Counted from the stretch's first letter, positions 46,148 to 58,600 are shown. The stretch: 64,000 bases of DNA from Lachnospiraceae bacterium (GCA_017437065.1 JAFSBX010000061.1:62001-126000), one strand, 5' to 3'. Program-made: numbers and translations. Notes: generated from the sequence alone by a model not told the origin.

Positions 46148-47041
46148 TTATTCTTCGTCTCCTAAGTAGACTGTACCTATATATTCCATAGCACTGTACG
46201 AAACATTTTTCTGATATGCCCGTTGTACCTTTATACGCATACTAATTTGCCATGCCGCATATACTATAGTAACAGCCACTAAAACAGTAAGCACTATTCT
46301 AAGTGGATTTTTAAAAAGTACTGTTCGTATATTGCGCAACACTTTACGAATTTTCCATATTACCCCCTGCTTGGCAATAGGCTTGTTTGGCATTCCGCGC
46401 AGTTGCGACACTATTTGACCATAAGATAAAAATGAGTGATTTTGAATTTTCATCCAAAAGAGTCTTAATTCATCGGGATAATTTTGAACCTCTCCCTGAA
46501 ATTTCTCTTTCCAGGGACGTTCCAAAATACTGAATACGGTTTCTGCAATACAGTCCATATCATTAAATTGTCCTAAATTAAGATCATATTCCTGAAAATC
46601 CAAAAAATAATTTAATGTCACACTACATTCCCGGTCTATATTTATATTTCTCGGATTCAATAATAACTTACAAATCTGACCTGACATGCCCTTCTCGGCA
46701 ATCACACTAACCAACTGGATTGCCGCCTGACGACATCTTGCAAAATCATACAAATAAATACTGCCAACATTTCCAATCAGATTCTCAACCTCATACCGGA
46801 ACACCAATTTTAATTCTTTTCCCATGCTAAAAGAACCAATAAAGTCTTTGCAATGAGAAAACATATTTCCTACGCTCATCTGCTCAGTAATATACTTACG
46901 ATACATATCATCTTTTATTGATATCATAGTATAAAACTTTTGCCCATTTTCCTTGACATCTCTGCAAACTGTAATATCATTAATTTCATTTTTTAATACA
47001 ACTCTTACATCTTCAAGATGCATATTCAGTGCAGGTATCAC
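46148..47041 (-). CDS. Bitopic membrane protein with a kinase-like cytosolic domain (pseudokinase, EssB-like layout)
   Basis: The 297-residue protein starts at a GTG behind AGGTGA. Residues 1-240 are soluble; one transmembrane helix lies at about 247-266 after a basic stretch; a tail of about 30 residues follows. The segment LLLNPRNINIDRECSVTLNYFLDF (127-149) resembles the kinase catalytic loop and metal-binding strand, with NPxNIxID kept but the HRD aspartate absent. The layout recalls EssB/YukC of type VII secretion, which use a pseudokinase domain and one helix as a secretion scaffold. Family membership is not certain. It lies between two other envelope proteins of the locus. Confidence 0.55.
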   Translation of the reverse strand: MIPALNMHLEDVRVVLKNEINDITVCRDVKENGQKFYTMISIKDDMYRKYITEQMSVGNMFSHCKDFIGSFSMGKELKLVFRYEVENLIGNVGSIYLYDFARCRQAAIQLVSVIAEKGMSGQICKLLLNPRNINIDRECSVTLNYFLDFQEYDLNLGQFNDMDCIAETVFSILERPWKEKFQGEVQNYPDELRLFWMKIQNHSFLSYGQIVSQLRGMPNKPIAKQGVIWKIRKVLRNIRTVLFKNPLRIVLTVLVAVTIVYAAWQISMRIKVQRAYQKNVSYSAMEYIGTVYLGDEE

Positions 47042-47064
47042 TTATCTCACCTAATTTCTGATTT

Positions 47065-48849
47065 TTATTTTTTTTCAACAGATACAATAATGTATGCATG
47101 AGCAAAAATCTCCGGTGAACTGATAGAAGAAACTTTTATCTCGTATACTCCTTCAGCCGTAGGAGCGGTGTAAATACCGTTATTATCAATTTTTCCTCCT
47201 GCCTGATCCAATACCTCATAACTGCAGGCTTCAGCTTCCATATTAACGAATTTAGGCTGAATCTGTACGATTCCCTTTGGCTGGGTTGTAATTGTGTCAG
47301 GAGAAATAATAATCATTCCCTGTTTTTCCTTCAGTCTGCTGATATTTTTATCTGTGTCCTCTGCTTTGCACGCATACCATCTGATACGCAATCCTGTACG
47401 TACCACCTTATTTTTCGAACGGACTGCTACTACAAAAGTACCTCTCTCCGGCAAAACTTTCACACCACATGAAATCTGCATTTGTTTTTCTTCCGCATCA
47501 CCTGTTGCAAACAGCTCACTGTCCCCAAATATAATTTCTTCTCTCATATTACCATTTTCTTTGTTCAAAAATTCATACGCAATCTCTACATATACAGGAC
47601 CTTCACCCAAACCATGCATGATTTCATCTGAGTAAACTGTCTTACCGAGTTCTCCGCCATTACCTAAAGATATGTCAAAGGTACCTGTAACAAAGTCCTT
47701 ATGTTTCCATGTCTGTCCCGGCTGTTCTCTGTATGTTACTTCTGAAGATACAGTTTCAATTTTTCTTTCTGCTTTCTCTGTAGAAGGATAAAATTCCTTC
47801 AGTTCTTCTAAAAGCATAATTTGTGACGCAGAATACACATACTGCTTAAACGGAACTTCTTCAATACGTTCTAACAAAATGCGCTCATCAGAACGAATTA
47901 AATATAACTTTGCAAGATAAATTTTATTGTCATAATTTTCTTCAATGTCTACATCCATAGCTGTCTTATAACTATTTTCTACAATGAAAGACAAAAGATT
48001 TTTATCTGATGTAGTAATGGTAACAGGTTCTAATTCCTTTACCTGACATTTCTGCTTATCTTTCAAAACCTCTAAATCACGAATCTGCAATTTAAAATCC
48101 GCCAGATATCTGATTTCTTCTTTTGGAATTATTGATTCCGTAATCACTTTTGTTTCATAACGATCCATCTTCAAATTTTCCATTTTAATTGGAAAACTCT
48201 GTTCTTTAATTCCTTCCACGCTTAACGTGTAACCAACAGATAACAAATCCATTGTCTGACGTTTTTTGTAAGCGGATACTCTGACTTTCAAATTACAATC
48301 TGCCGGCAGATATCCTGCAACCTCCTGTGTAATTCGATAATCTTCATCTTCAAAAAGAACTGTTTTTACCAGATAGTTTTCTTTCAATTCTTTTACAGGT
48401 ACACAATCATCTGCATCATGAAGTCTAAGTGTGTATCCTTCCTTAATATGATTATACTCACCGGCTTCTGCCTGCTCATTTGTTGCATTCCCCATTGCTG
48501 CATAAACCTTATCTGCTCTGGTCTCTGCATAAGAAATACTTAAATACGCTACATCTGTATGTAAATCTCTGCTACCTTCAATAGTCGCCAGCTTAACAAC
48601 TACTGTCTCAGGAACAACAACTTCTCTTCCCGCTCCATCAATGGCACATCCGGATTGGAGTACAATTGCCGTATCATCGGCTTCCACAACTTTCATTCCT
48701 GCCACAATACCACTACCACACAAAAGGCGATTTCCAAGCCTGCGCTTGTCATTCATATAGGACTGCTCAATCTGAAAATCTCTGGAAGTCAAAAGCTTTC
48801 CATAATAATAGTTGTTTCTTTCATAAGAATAAAATTTACGGTTATTCAT
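47065..48849 (-). CDS. eCIS accessory protein with conserved YGKLLTSRDF N-terminus and C-terminal Ig-like domain
   Basis: The start at 48849, behind AAGGGAG, gives 594 residues. The N-terminus YYYGKLLTSRDFQIEQSYM ... RRLGNRLLCGSGIVAGMKV and the segment GCAIDGAGREVVVPE recur in large uncharacterised proteins of eCIS loci. The middle is beta-rich. The last 80 residues resemble a bacterial Ig-like domain (QPKFVNMEAEACSYEVLD ... GGKIDNNGIYTAPTAEGVYEIKVSS). It could be a fibre-like or baseplate-peripheral part, and is the only candidate for an external binding element on the particle. No signal peptide is seen. Confidence 0.68.
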   Translation of the reverse strand: MNNRKFYSYERNNYYYGKLLTSRDFQIEQSYMNDKRRLGNRLLCGSGIVAGMKVVEADDTAIVLQSGCAIDGAGREVVVPETVVVKLATIEGSRDLHTDVAYLSISYAETRADKVYAAMGNATNEQAEAGEYNHIKEGYTLRLHDADDCVPVKELKENYLVKTVLFEDEDYRITQEVAGYLPADCNLKVRVSAYKKRQTMDLLSVGYTLSVEGIKEQSFPIKMENLKMDRYETKVITESIIPKEEIRYLADFKLQIRDLEVLKDKQKCQVKELEPVTITTSDKNLLSFIVENSYKTAMDVDIEENYDNKIYLAKLYLIRSDERILLERIEEVPFKQYVYSASQIMLLEELKEFYPSTEKAERKIETVSSEVTYREQPGQTWKHKDFVTGTFDISLGNGGELGKTVYSDEIMHGLGEGPVYVEIAYEFLNKENGNMREEIIFGDSELFATGDAEEKQMQISCGVKVLPERGTFVVAVRSKNKVVRTGLRIRWYACKAEDTDKNISRLKEKQGMIIISPDTITTQPKGIVQIQPKFVNMEAEACSYEVLDQAGGKIDNNGIYTAPTAEGVYEIKVSSISSPEIFAHAYIIVSVEKK

Positions 48850-48868
48850 CGGATCTCCCTTCCCTGTT

Positions 48869-51800
48869 TTAGTCATCCAAGATGGAATTATTTTCTTTAT
48901 TTTTCTTTCTTCCTAATCGTATTAACAAATATCCTGCAACTAATAAAAATGCACCTGTAACAGGAATAACTTTCCCCATAATATTTTCTGATTCTTCTTC
49001 AGAAAGATTTACCGGAGCCACTATACAATAACGGCTAAAATGTGTCACATGCGCGTATGCCATATCTCCATCTCTTCTTGTTTCACACACTTCCACATTA
49101 CCATCTTCATCTACATAAGCAATTGAAATCGCACTGTTGCGATATTGCTGTGGAATCGGAAGACCAAGTTCCACATCTCCTGCCGGCTGTAATGTTTCTG
49201 TTCCAATTGTTAATGACACATCATAACTTGCCACTGCACCATAATCTTCTCCCATACTGCTCATTACAGCATTATTTAATGCAGTATCAACAACAGTTTC
49301 CATGACTTCCACAGAAGTCTCTGCCGGTATAGCACCTTCTTCTGCCGATACAACAACTCCCGTTGCTACACTCTTTAAAACAAAATCACTGTACGCCGGA
49401 CCACTGCTGTTATTCATATATGCCCTCCGGCTCATTAACCGGTCGCCGGTTTGTCCCATGACTTCCTCTTCTGCCTCTTCGTCCGTTATAATTACTTCCG
49501 GCTCCCTTACCGTAAAAATCGCACTATTCACTTCGGAAGCTGTCATTCTATCTTTTACTGCCATGGCCTTAATATTTACGGGTTTATTCAATACAATAGC
49601 ACCACTATAAATAAACAAATTCTTCGGATTATTCAAATCCGGCATCTGACCATCCGTTGTGTAATAAATAACAGCATCGGATGTAGCTGAGGTTATTGTC
49701 AATGTAGTTCCTGACTCTACCTCCCCACCGTTTATAGAAAATTCCGGTGTCTTTACCTGTTCTGCAAAAGTATATCCGAAAACTGCAACATCACTTGCTG
49801 CCCCTTCCTCTGATATAGAAACAGCCTGAATCGTTGTATTCTCTGCTATATGAATCGGTTCTGTGTACAAATCGGACTTATTCGTAGGTACTGATTCATC
49901 TATTGTATAATAGATGTCTCCTTCCTCGGTAGTAAGAACAATATCTTGTTCTTCTAATAAAACCGCTCCATTAGGAATAGAGGCTTTCGGAGCTACCAGC
50001 TTCTCCAGATATTCATAAATAAATGTAGCAATGGAAGCCGTAAAATCTGACCCTGCAGAAACCACTGTTGCTTTTAAAGTATATTTATCCTCCGTTGCAC
50101 TTCCACCTACTGTTACTACTGTTCCATAAGCACTTTTTGCAGTAGGACTTGTTCCATCAACCGAATAATAAATTGTACCATTGGTCACATCTGTTTCCAG
50201 AGTGATAACATCTCCGTCTTTTACTTTCGTTCCCACTTCCGGATTGATTTTAATACCATTTTCATAATTACTGATTGTGTATACATAAGTTGCTGTCTGT
50301 GAATCAGAATAATCAGTTCCTTTTGCATAAGTGATTAAAGTAATCGTCTCACCTGCTTTTCCTGTAATGGTAACTGTATCTCCTGCCATTGCCCCATCCT
50401 GCTTCGTGCTGCTTCCATCCGTCGTATAATAAATCTGAGCCCCCTTCTGTGCTGTCAGTTTAAGAGTTGTACCACTAGTTAACACTGCTCCACTCTCAAT
50501 AGACGGTGATGGTGGCAATAGTTCTTGTGCCACATAAAATGTAAATGTTTTTACCGCACTACTGATTCCATCCACTACACAAATTGCTTTTATTATTGTA
50601 TCCTGTGTCAGCAGGATCGGCTCTGAATAAAATCTGGCTGTAGCACCTGTTGGTTCCGTACCATCCAATGTATAGTAAATCTGTGCTTCTTTATCAATAC
50701 TTGCCAATATTACTTCTGTATTAATACTTACCGTTCCCTCTGCCGGACTCACATAAGGCGGAGCAACCGTACCGGGATATTGATAAACAAACTGCACAAC
50801 CGTACTATCATTCATTCCATCTTTTACCGCAATTGCAGTAATCGTAAAAAATCCTGTTCCTGCTGGTACAACAATTGCATCTTTACCGTTGTATAGATTT
50901 GTAGATTTCGACAGACTTCCATCCTCATTTATATAAGGAGAAGTGCCATCCAAAGTATAATAAATCTTTGCTCCGGCTGTAGTACTATTTAGTACGATTT
51001 TACTTCCTTCATTTACTACCGTCGGACTTTTTTCTGTAGTTGCAGGTGTTGCTGTAGGTGCTGCCACCATTTCTGCATCTGTAATACGATAGCTAAATTG
51101 TGCAACGGAACTGTCTTCCAAAATTTTCTTTCCGGTGTTCAAATCAACCTTAACTGTTTTTGCCTGTATCAGAAATGTTTGTCCTTGTCTTGCTTCCGGC
51201 TCCTTCACTTCTACATAAGAAGACCCTTTTCCATATACTTTTGTAGTACCCTGTGCCACTAACTCATAACCACTTCCATTATTAACCACCTCATATGCCG
51301 GTGCACTTCCATCCACAGTATAAAGAATGGTTCCTCCGGCTGTGGCTGTATTTAAATACACCTTACTGTTTAATCCCAGCTCCGTCCCTGCTTCCGGAGA
51401 AGCTTCCGGAGCTGCTGCTATTGCACGTGAGGTTATTTTATAGATAAACTGCACAGGATTACTGTCTTTCATAACTGCAACACCTGTTGTTTCGTTTATC
51501 TTTATAGTAAGAGCAGTAATTACAATCTCTGCATCCGGTTCTCCATCGATAAGAATGGGTTCGTCATAAATATATGAATCTGCATCCGTTACAACCTGAT
51601 AACCATTTTCTGCCTGCTTAATGGAATAAGTTGGCACCTTTCCATTCATACTATATAAAATAGTTCCTCCGTCCGTTGCAGTAGACAACGTAGCCGTTGT
51701 CTTTGCATCTACTGTTATCGGAGATTCTGCTGTGGTAACAGGTTTAATCGTTGGAGCCTGTGCCTGATCCTGTGTAATCTTGAACCGGAAAATTTCTACA

Positions 51801-52603
51801 TCTCCTATATCGTATCCATCTTTATACGCACGCACTCGAATCGTCTTTATCTCATCTTTGAGCCAATCCTCTGTGACCGTAATTGCATTACCCGCTTCAA
51901 ATGGTCTCATTTTTTCATTTTCTAATCGAAAGTTTTCACCATTTATACAAATTGTTCCTTTACTATCCCTAACAAACGACGGCTCTGTTCCATCGTCTGT
52001 ATAGTACATAGTACCCACACCGGCAAATGTAATGGTATCTCCGACTTTCACCTCCGTCATATCTGAATCAGAGGTAGCTGGTGTAGAATAAATCTCTCCA
52101 ACTTTGTCATAAAAGCTAATCTGAAAGGAACTAATAACACTTTCCGCCTGGCTTTTCTGTTGAATATACAGATACCTGACTCCACCTTTCTGTGAAGACC
52201 TGTTCAATGTTATGCAACTTCCTTCCGTATAGCGCTCTCCATTACTGCTTAAATCAATTCCTGATACATCCCCCAGCTTGTTATCATAAAACTTGTAATA
52301 AATATCCACACCACTGTCATTGGTATAATTTTGCACATATACCTGAGCTCCATCCATCATTTTAAATTCCGAGCCCGACAATACCAAACCACTATTCGTA
52401 ACAAGTTTCAACGAATCCATCGCCTTAGCTTTTGAAGAAAGTATCCCTACAGTCACTAGCGCAACAGCAATAACTGACAGTATCCCTCCTACTCCGACAA
52501 GCAATGAGCGTAACATTCTTTTCGAATATTTATTACCGCTTCTCATTACTTTTTGATAATATTTTCTTTTTTTTCTGCCTTCCTTATCATCATTAATAAG
52601 CAT
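48869..52603 (-). CDS. Surface protein with nine chitobiase-type (CHB_HEX_C) repeats and IPVTG-type anchor
   Basis: The 1244-residue protein has a long basic N-region, a signal-type helix at about 33-55 with a possible cleavage after AKA, and about nine repeats marked by the strand-turn IYYTxDGTxPT. A C-terminal domain shared with the 2026-residue neighbour follows (VELGLPIPQQYRNSAIS ... AYAHVTHFSRYCIV). The end reads IPVTG (1213-1217), a short hydrophobic stretch and RKKNK, as in a sortase signal with an I in place of L. The hydrophobic stretch is short, so simple membrane retention is possible. The repeat domains may bind glycans. It is expressed from promoter P2. Confidence 0.78.
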   Translation of the reverse strand: MLINDDKEGRKKRKYYQKVMRSGNKYSKRMLRSLLVGVGGILSVIAVALVTVGILSSKAKAMDSLKLVTNSGLVLSGSEFKMMDGAQVYVQNYTNDSGVDIYYKFYDNKLGDVSGIDLSSNGERYTEGSCITLNRSSQKGGVRYLYIQQKSQAESVISSFQISFYDKVGEIYSTPATSDSDMTEVKVGDTITFAGVGTMYYTDDGTEPSFVRDSKGTICINGENFRLENEKMRPFEAGNAITVTEDWLKDEIKTIRVRAYKDGYDIGDVEIFRFKITQDQAQAPTIKPVTTAESPITVDAKTTATLSTATDGGTILYSMNGKVPTYSIKQAENGYQVVTDADSYIYDEPILIDGEPDAEIVITALTIKINETTGVAVMKDSNPVQFIYKITSRAIAAAPEASPEAGTELGLNSKVYLNTATAGGTILYTVDGSAPAYEVVNNGSGYELVAQGTTKVYGKGSSYVEVKEPEARQGQTFLIQAKTVKVDLNTGKKILEDSSVAQFSYRITDAEMVAAPTATPATTEKSPTVVNEGSKIVLNSTTAGAKIYYTLDGTSPYINEDGSLSKSTNLYNGKDAIVVPAGTGFFTITAIAVKDGMNDSTVVQFVYQYPGTVAPPYVSPAEGTVSINTEVILASIDKEAQIYYTLDGTEPTGATARFYSEPILLTQDTIIKAICVVDGISSAVKTFTFYVAQELLPPSPSIESGAVLTSGTTLKLTAQKGAQIYYTTDGSSTKQDGAMAGDTVTITGKAGETITLITYAKGTDYSDSQTATYVYTISNYENGIKINPEVGTKVKDGDVITLETDVTNGTIYYSVDGTSPTAKSAYGTVVTVGGSATEDKYTLKATVVSAGSDFTASIATFIYEYLEKLVAPKASIPNGAVLLEEQDIVLTTEEGDIYYTIDESVPTNKSDLYTEPIHIAENTTIQAVSISEEGAASDVAVFGYTFAEQVKTPEFSINGGEVESGTTLTITSATSDAVIYYTTDGQMPDLNNPKNLFIYSGAIVLNKPVNIKAMAVKDRMTASEVNSAIFTVREPEVIITDEEAEEEVMGQTGDRLMSRRAYMNNSSGPAYSDFVLKSVATGVVVSAEEGAIPAETSVEVMETVVDTALNNAVMSSMGEDYGAVASYDVSLTIGTETLQPAGDVELGLPIPQQYRNSAISIAYVDEDGNVEVCETRRDGDMAYAHVTHFSRYCIVAPVNLSEEESENIMGKVIPVTGAFLLVAGYLLIRLGRKKNKENNSILDD

Positions 52604-52626
52604 GTTACAGACTCCTCACAATATGT

Positions 52627-52671
52627 ATACTATCATTTTCCTCTCAAACCTGCACCACTCTAACGGGTAGT
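52627..52671 (-). promoter_or_regulatory. Promoter P2 with activator box, upstream of the 1244-residue surface protein
   Basis: On the minus strand an 18-bp box, ACTACCC-GTTA-GAGTGGT (52671-52654), lies 21 bases upstream of TAGTAT (52632-52627), with TG one base ahead of the hexamer (extended -10). No -35 consensus is present. The same box at the same spacing precedes the other giant gene (58812-58856). The box centre would be near -42.5. Genes downstream run with short gaps to 15961, so P2 could drive the structural CIS genes. Confidence 0.7.
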
Positions 52672-52675
52672 CTTA

Positions 52676-55600
52676 TTAGTACCTTTTTCGTTTCACTGCA
52701 GTTCGAATAATCATTCCAATACCCATAAGAACAAATGCCCCTGCCGCTACTGACATTATCAGAATAAGATCAAACTCTCTGTTGCTACTGTCCTCCAACT
52801 GTGCACCTGCAATAGCATAACTACTAAAGTGGGATACTTTGGCATAGGCATAATTACCTTCTCTCCGGGTATTGTGTACAGTAACACCATTGTTTTCATT
52901 AATATACACAATCATTACATCTGCATTTTCATACCCTTCCGGAATAGGAATTCCTATTTCCACTTCGCCCTCCGGCTGTACCCGACTTCCGTTTTCATAT
53001 AATGCAAAGTCATAATTATTAATTACTTCGTATTCTTTGCCCAACAAATTTTTTATCTCTTTTTTCGCTTCATAAGGAACAGAAATCTCTTTTGCACGTA
53101 ATTTCGCATCATTGGATATCGCAGTATTATTTCCGCTTACTAACGTATCACTAATCACATCTTCAATTACTACACTATGACCATTCGAATTTGTTTCTCC
53201 ATTCAGCCTGCGAGCTTCCAGATTTGTCACATCCAAAGGCTTAAGACCTGCTTCTTCTTTCTCGGCTGCTACTTTTTCTCTCTCAATTTCAATAGGAACC
53301 TCATCCACACTGTAATTCAATGAAATTAATTCGCTATTGCACATACCGCTCTTCACAGCAATCGCCTTAATATTTACACTACGATAAACACTTATTCCGC
53401 TGTCTTCGTAAAGAAATACTCCTTCGGCACCCGGCACAGGTTCTGTCCCATCCGTCGTATAATAGATTTTAACATCCGGCATATTACAACTTAATTTTAT
53501 AACTTGTCCCGATTCTACCGTACCATCAGGAATAGAAGGCGTAATCTTCTCTATTTGTTCCGCAAAAGCATAGGAAAAACTGCTTACCTCACTATTTTCA
53601 TAACCTTCTTCAATGGCAATCGCTTTAATTGTCATATTCTTCGTTACTACGATAGGCGCTGTATATTCATAATCTGCCTTAGTTGGCTCCCTACCATCAA
53701 TCGTGTAATAAATTTTTCCTTGATTTGCCTTTAACACTACACTACTCTTTTCTGTCAGGCTGGTTCCATCCTTTATAGAGGCACTTGGTGAAGCCAACTG
53801 TTCCATCAATTTGTAATCGAAGAACGCATAACTTCCATTCATTGTTGTATTCGGTGCAACTGCCACTGCTTTTACCGATACATTGGCTCCCGGCTTTCCA
53901 CTAAGAACCACACTGTTTCCTACATTTCCTGCCGAAATCGGATTACCGGAACCGGTTGTGTAATAAATGGTTCCACCGGTAACATCCGTTGTCAGATTTA
54001 CCACCGTCCCTGACGCTACGGTAGTCCCGCTTTCTGTATCTGTGGTTACGCCACCCGGATATTGACTGATTTGATATGTAAAGGTCACCAACTCACTTGT
54101 GGTTGCACCGCTCTCTTTAGTACACGCCTTTATGATTACCATATCACCTGCTTTTCCGGTAATTACCACATCTGTTCCAATATTTACTGCTGCATTACTA
54201 CTATCAGTCGGATCTGAACCATCCGTGGTATAATACACTTTTCCGCTTTCTACCGGCAAACTTATTGTTGTTCCTGATGGTACTATGGCTCCACTACTAA
54301 TAGATGCCTCAGGTGCCTCCATTTTTTCCGCCAGTACATATTTCAAAGTTACAATCTCCGATGCCTGTCTGTCATAGTATGCAAATGCTTTAATTTCTGT
54401 ATCTCTGGTAATAACAATTGGTGCCTGTTCACTAAATACGGAACTGCTTGTGGTAGGCTCAGGCGCTTTTGCCCCATCATATGCAATTTCGTAATAAATA
54501 ACCGCATCTTTTTGAGCACACTGCAAAATTACCGGTGTATTCTCAACAACCGTTCCGGCAGAAGGATTACCATAGGGTGCTCCCACAGTATCTGCATATG
54601 TATAGATAAACTGTGCCACTTCACTATTTTTCATACCTTCTTTTACTGCAATTGCATGAATTATGAAATATCCTGTTCCTTCCGGTACGATAATAGCTTT
54701 TTCAGGTTCATACTTTAATACCGACTCTCCCAGTTTATATGTTCCATCACTATTTTCCACCACTTCCGGTGTAGTTCCATCTGTTGTATAATAAATTTCC
54801 GCACCGGATATTGTTACCGAAAGATTAATCTTATCTCCCGCAATCACTTTATTAGCAGTTCCCGGAATAGCTGTTACACTTCCTGCCGTTTCCTTATCCG
54901 CAATCTTATAAAGGAACGTAACTACTTCACTGTCTTTCATTCCTTCCTTATGCGCCATTGCTTTCACACTAAAATATCCACCATAATCGCCATTTACTTC
55001 AATAGTATTGGTGTACCTGTTTTCCTCTTTTACTACCGGTGTACTGCCATCTGTCGTATAATAAATCTCTGCTCCGGATGTTGCACAACTAAGAGAAATT
55101 CTATCTCCATTAACAATTTCAGCCACTGCATCTACTGTGGTTTCCGGATACGCTACCGGTGTCTCTACCTGATTCTGCTCTATAATATTGTAGTTAAAAG
55201 TTACTACCTCACTACTTTTTAAATCATTGTTATAGACCATCTCTGTTGCATTAGTATCCTGTACAGGACATGCCATGATCTTGACAATGACACTTCCGCC
55301 ATGACTGTAACCTTTCTCTTCTGTGACTGCAATTCCATCCGCTGCATTGTATAAATAAGTGCCTGCTTGTGGTGTAATCAATCCTGTCGTGGAATCAATG
55401 GTAATCTGTGGTTCTTTTCCATCCAAAGTGTAATACATTACACAATTCTGACCACAATGAAAATTTAATACCTTATTCATCGTAACAGAACTACCATTAG
55501 CCAAAAGCGCTATCGGTGCATCTACAGCATTCTGTTCCTGTACCATGTATTTATAAATCACGTTATCAGAATAATCATAATCGTAGGCAAATAACATTGT

Positions 55601-58600
55601 TGATACAAGCACCGTTTTCCCCGAATAAGAAACATCAAAAGACAACTTACCATCTTGATATATATGCAAATTTTCTGCATTATCCATTGCATACCAAACA
55701 TTATTATTCCGCACATACAATACGCTGCCTTGACCGCTTTCCTCACTCAGATAATAAGCATTTTTACCTACCTGTGTATACTGTGCTGCATTCAATGTAT
55801 TTAAAGTACTATCATCACGAACCATTTGAGGTGTTATATTCTCTCCCTCAATATTATATACAATGATATCACTGTTTCCCGATGAACTCATATACACCTT
55901 TTCATTAATCGGTATACTTGTCGGATTCCCGGCCTGTGCCGTAGTAATTGTCATAGGTGAAATTTCCAATCCGGCTGCTTTTTCCATGATTGTGTAGGAA
56001 TATTCCTGTACAAACGAACCGTAGCGTTCCTTATATGGCACAGCTCCATCCGGTGCTGTACCCATATTGACCATCGGCTCAATATATATGTAAAAAGTTT
56101 CTCCCGTCTCTCCTTCTACCGGAACCCTCGCCAATAAGTAATATGGATTCTCTTTGGTGCCATCTCCCGTTTTATCTCCATATATTTCTACACCACTCAT
56201 GCCATTCAAAGTAGAAAGTTTTTGTTTATCCTTTGATACAAACACGCGCATCTTGTCATACGGTAATTCATTTACTTCACCATTCCCTACCATAAATGAA
56301 ACTGATGCCCCATTTGGAATTTTACTTCCACTATCCGGAGAAACTAATACCAACTCATCTTTAGCAAATACAACAATATCATATTCATACAGTTTATAAT
56401 ATTCCACTTCATCTATTCTGGCATATGCCAACACATACATATATATTTGGTTAGACAAATTATTTTTAACCATATCTTCTATTAAAGTAAATGTGCCATT
56501 ATAGCGTGCTTGTGCCATCATAGTCTCTTTTTTAATTGTACCCGCAGCATCGGAATCCTCACTGCCAAGCTGCAATCCCGGACCTTTTCCAAAGTAATAA
56601 TACATATCCTGTACTTCACCTCTTGCAGTCAATTGCAGTCTGGTAGTTCCAAGTGGATACGATTGTGTTTCCTGAAATTCCACGAAACTTTCATTTTCTT
56701 TTGATACTTCCAATAAAGGCTCAATAATGTATGTATTTGAAGGTTTATACGTCTTTTCCCATACCGGACTCCATACATTATATTCTGTTTTTTTACCCTG
56801 ATTAAACACTACTTTTATAACTGCCTTTATGGTTATATCTTTTGTTGTATCTGCATAATTTACACTGGAAGATATTGTTAGGTCTCCATTGTCCGGCGAC
56901 TCATCCTCCGTATGTCCTTCATGCTTCGCTTTTTGTAAAAAATGTTGCTTCGGGTCTGTACCGTCCGTCGTTATACTTAAATATGCCACTGCATTCTCTG
57001 TATATTCATTAGTTTTTCCGCTACTTCTGCTATACCATTCCAGCACATCGCCACTAACTTCAATCTTTAATTCTTCTCCCTTTGGTTCAGCTATAGTCAA
57101 ATTACCGAAATCTACTATATAAGGGTCATCTATACTACCATAAGGATGAATCAAAAAGTGTCTGTTGTCCACTTCTGAATATCCCCAATCCTCTTCATTA
57201 ATTTTATCTTTTTTAGTGGACAAATTACCTGTTGTTACTGTAAATTCTTTATCCTCATGCACACGATAGTATTTATTTTTTCTTAGCTGCTCAGGACCAC
57301 CTACATCATCAATGCATAACCCCCCAATTTTTCCCTTTGTGAGATTTTCTGCATAACAGTTATTTATTTCATAAGAACCATAATCACCCTCTGCACCATC
57401 TGCCGTATCTTTTACCATACACCCTATTGATGGTGCATATGTAGATACACAATCCTTTAACTTCACCTCAGCATCACTAAATTTCAGTGCTCCGACTATT
57501 CCGCCCCTAGCAAACAAATCACGCGTAGAATAAATAATATCAGCATCGTTTCCCGTTATTTCTCCGTTTCCCAAACACGAAGTGATGTTATTATCTCCCC
57601 CCGCTACTACTCCAACTATACTACCAACACCACAACTAATTGCACGCAATTGTTGATTTACATCATCATCCTCTATATAGCCTTCATTTGTTACGTCTAT
57701 ATCCATGTATGTAGCACAACGCGTGATTGTAACGCCTGAGTCAATCCAACCAACTATTCCGCCCATACCCGCAAAAACATATCCGCTTTGATATTTGGTT
57801 TCGTATACTGTTTGACTATATCCATCATTTTCCACACTTACTTTCAAACCATTTTTTGAATTTACCTCAATATCCATAAACCGTGTATTTGAAGCACTAC
57901 CACATATCACTCCAATCCCTAAATCCAAAAACGGCTTATAGCTACCCTCATCCAACATTTTCATATTTTGTTCTATAGTAACGGATCCTTCATCTAGATT
58001 TATTACCAAATTTCTTACAACAGCATCTTCAACTCTTCCAAACATCATTCCCATATGCCATATGGGTGATCCGTATTTAACAGATTCTATATTTGGTCTC
58101 TGTATCCCCGCGTTGCCTCCTCCACCAGACGTTTCTATTCTTGATATATAATAATCTTTATGTTGCCATGTTGATTCAAAAGAAGATATTTCTATACTAT
58201 GTCCTTGGCCATCAAAAGTATCTAAGGAAAACACATTTCCCGCATAAGTATCCCCATAATACTCCAATAGAATAGCATTATCCGACATACGATTATCTAT
58301 AGATAAATCAGTAGTCAATAAGAAAATTACTCTCTGACTTCTTTTTATGTCAGAGTCATATACATCTGTCGTTCTCAGACCGGACAAAACAGCATATAAC
58401 TGCTCTTTTGTATCAATCGCCGCACACGGAAGCTCCTCCCCATCTTGAATCTGTGTACCTACAAATGTTAAATCACTTAATTTCGCCACACTGCCACTAG
58501 ATTGATTAAAATACCACTCTCCCAAATTTCTATCCGTTACTCCATCCGCCATCGGATAGTCGCTCCAACCGGTGGGATTTGTCACTTCCGCCGCCTGTGT

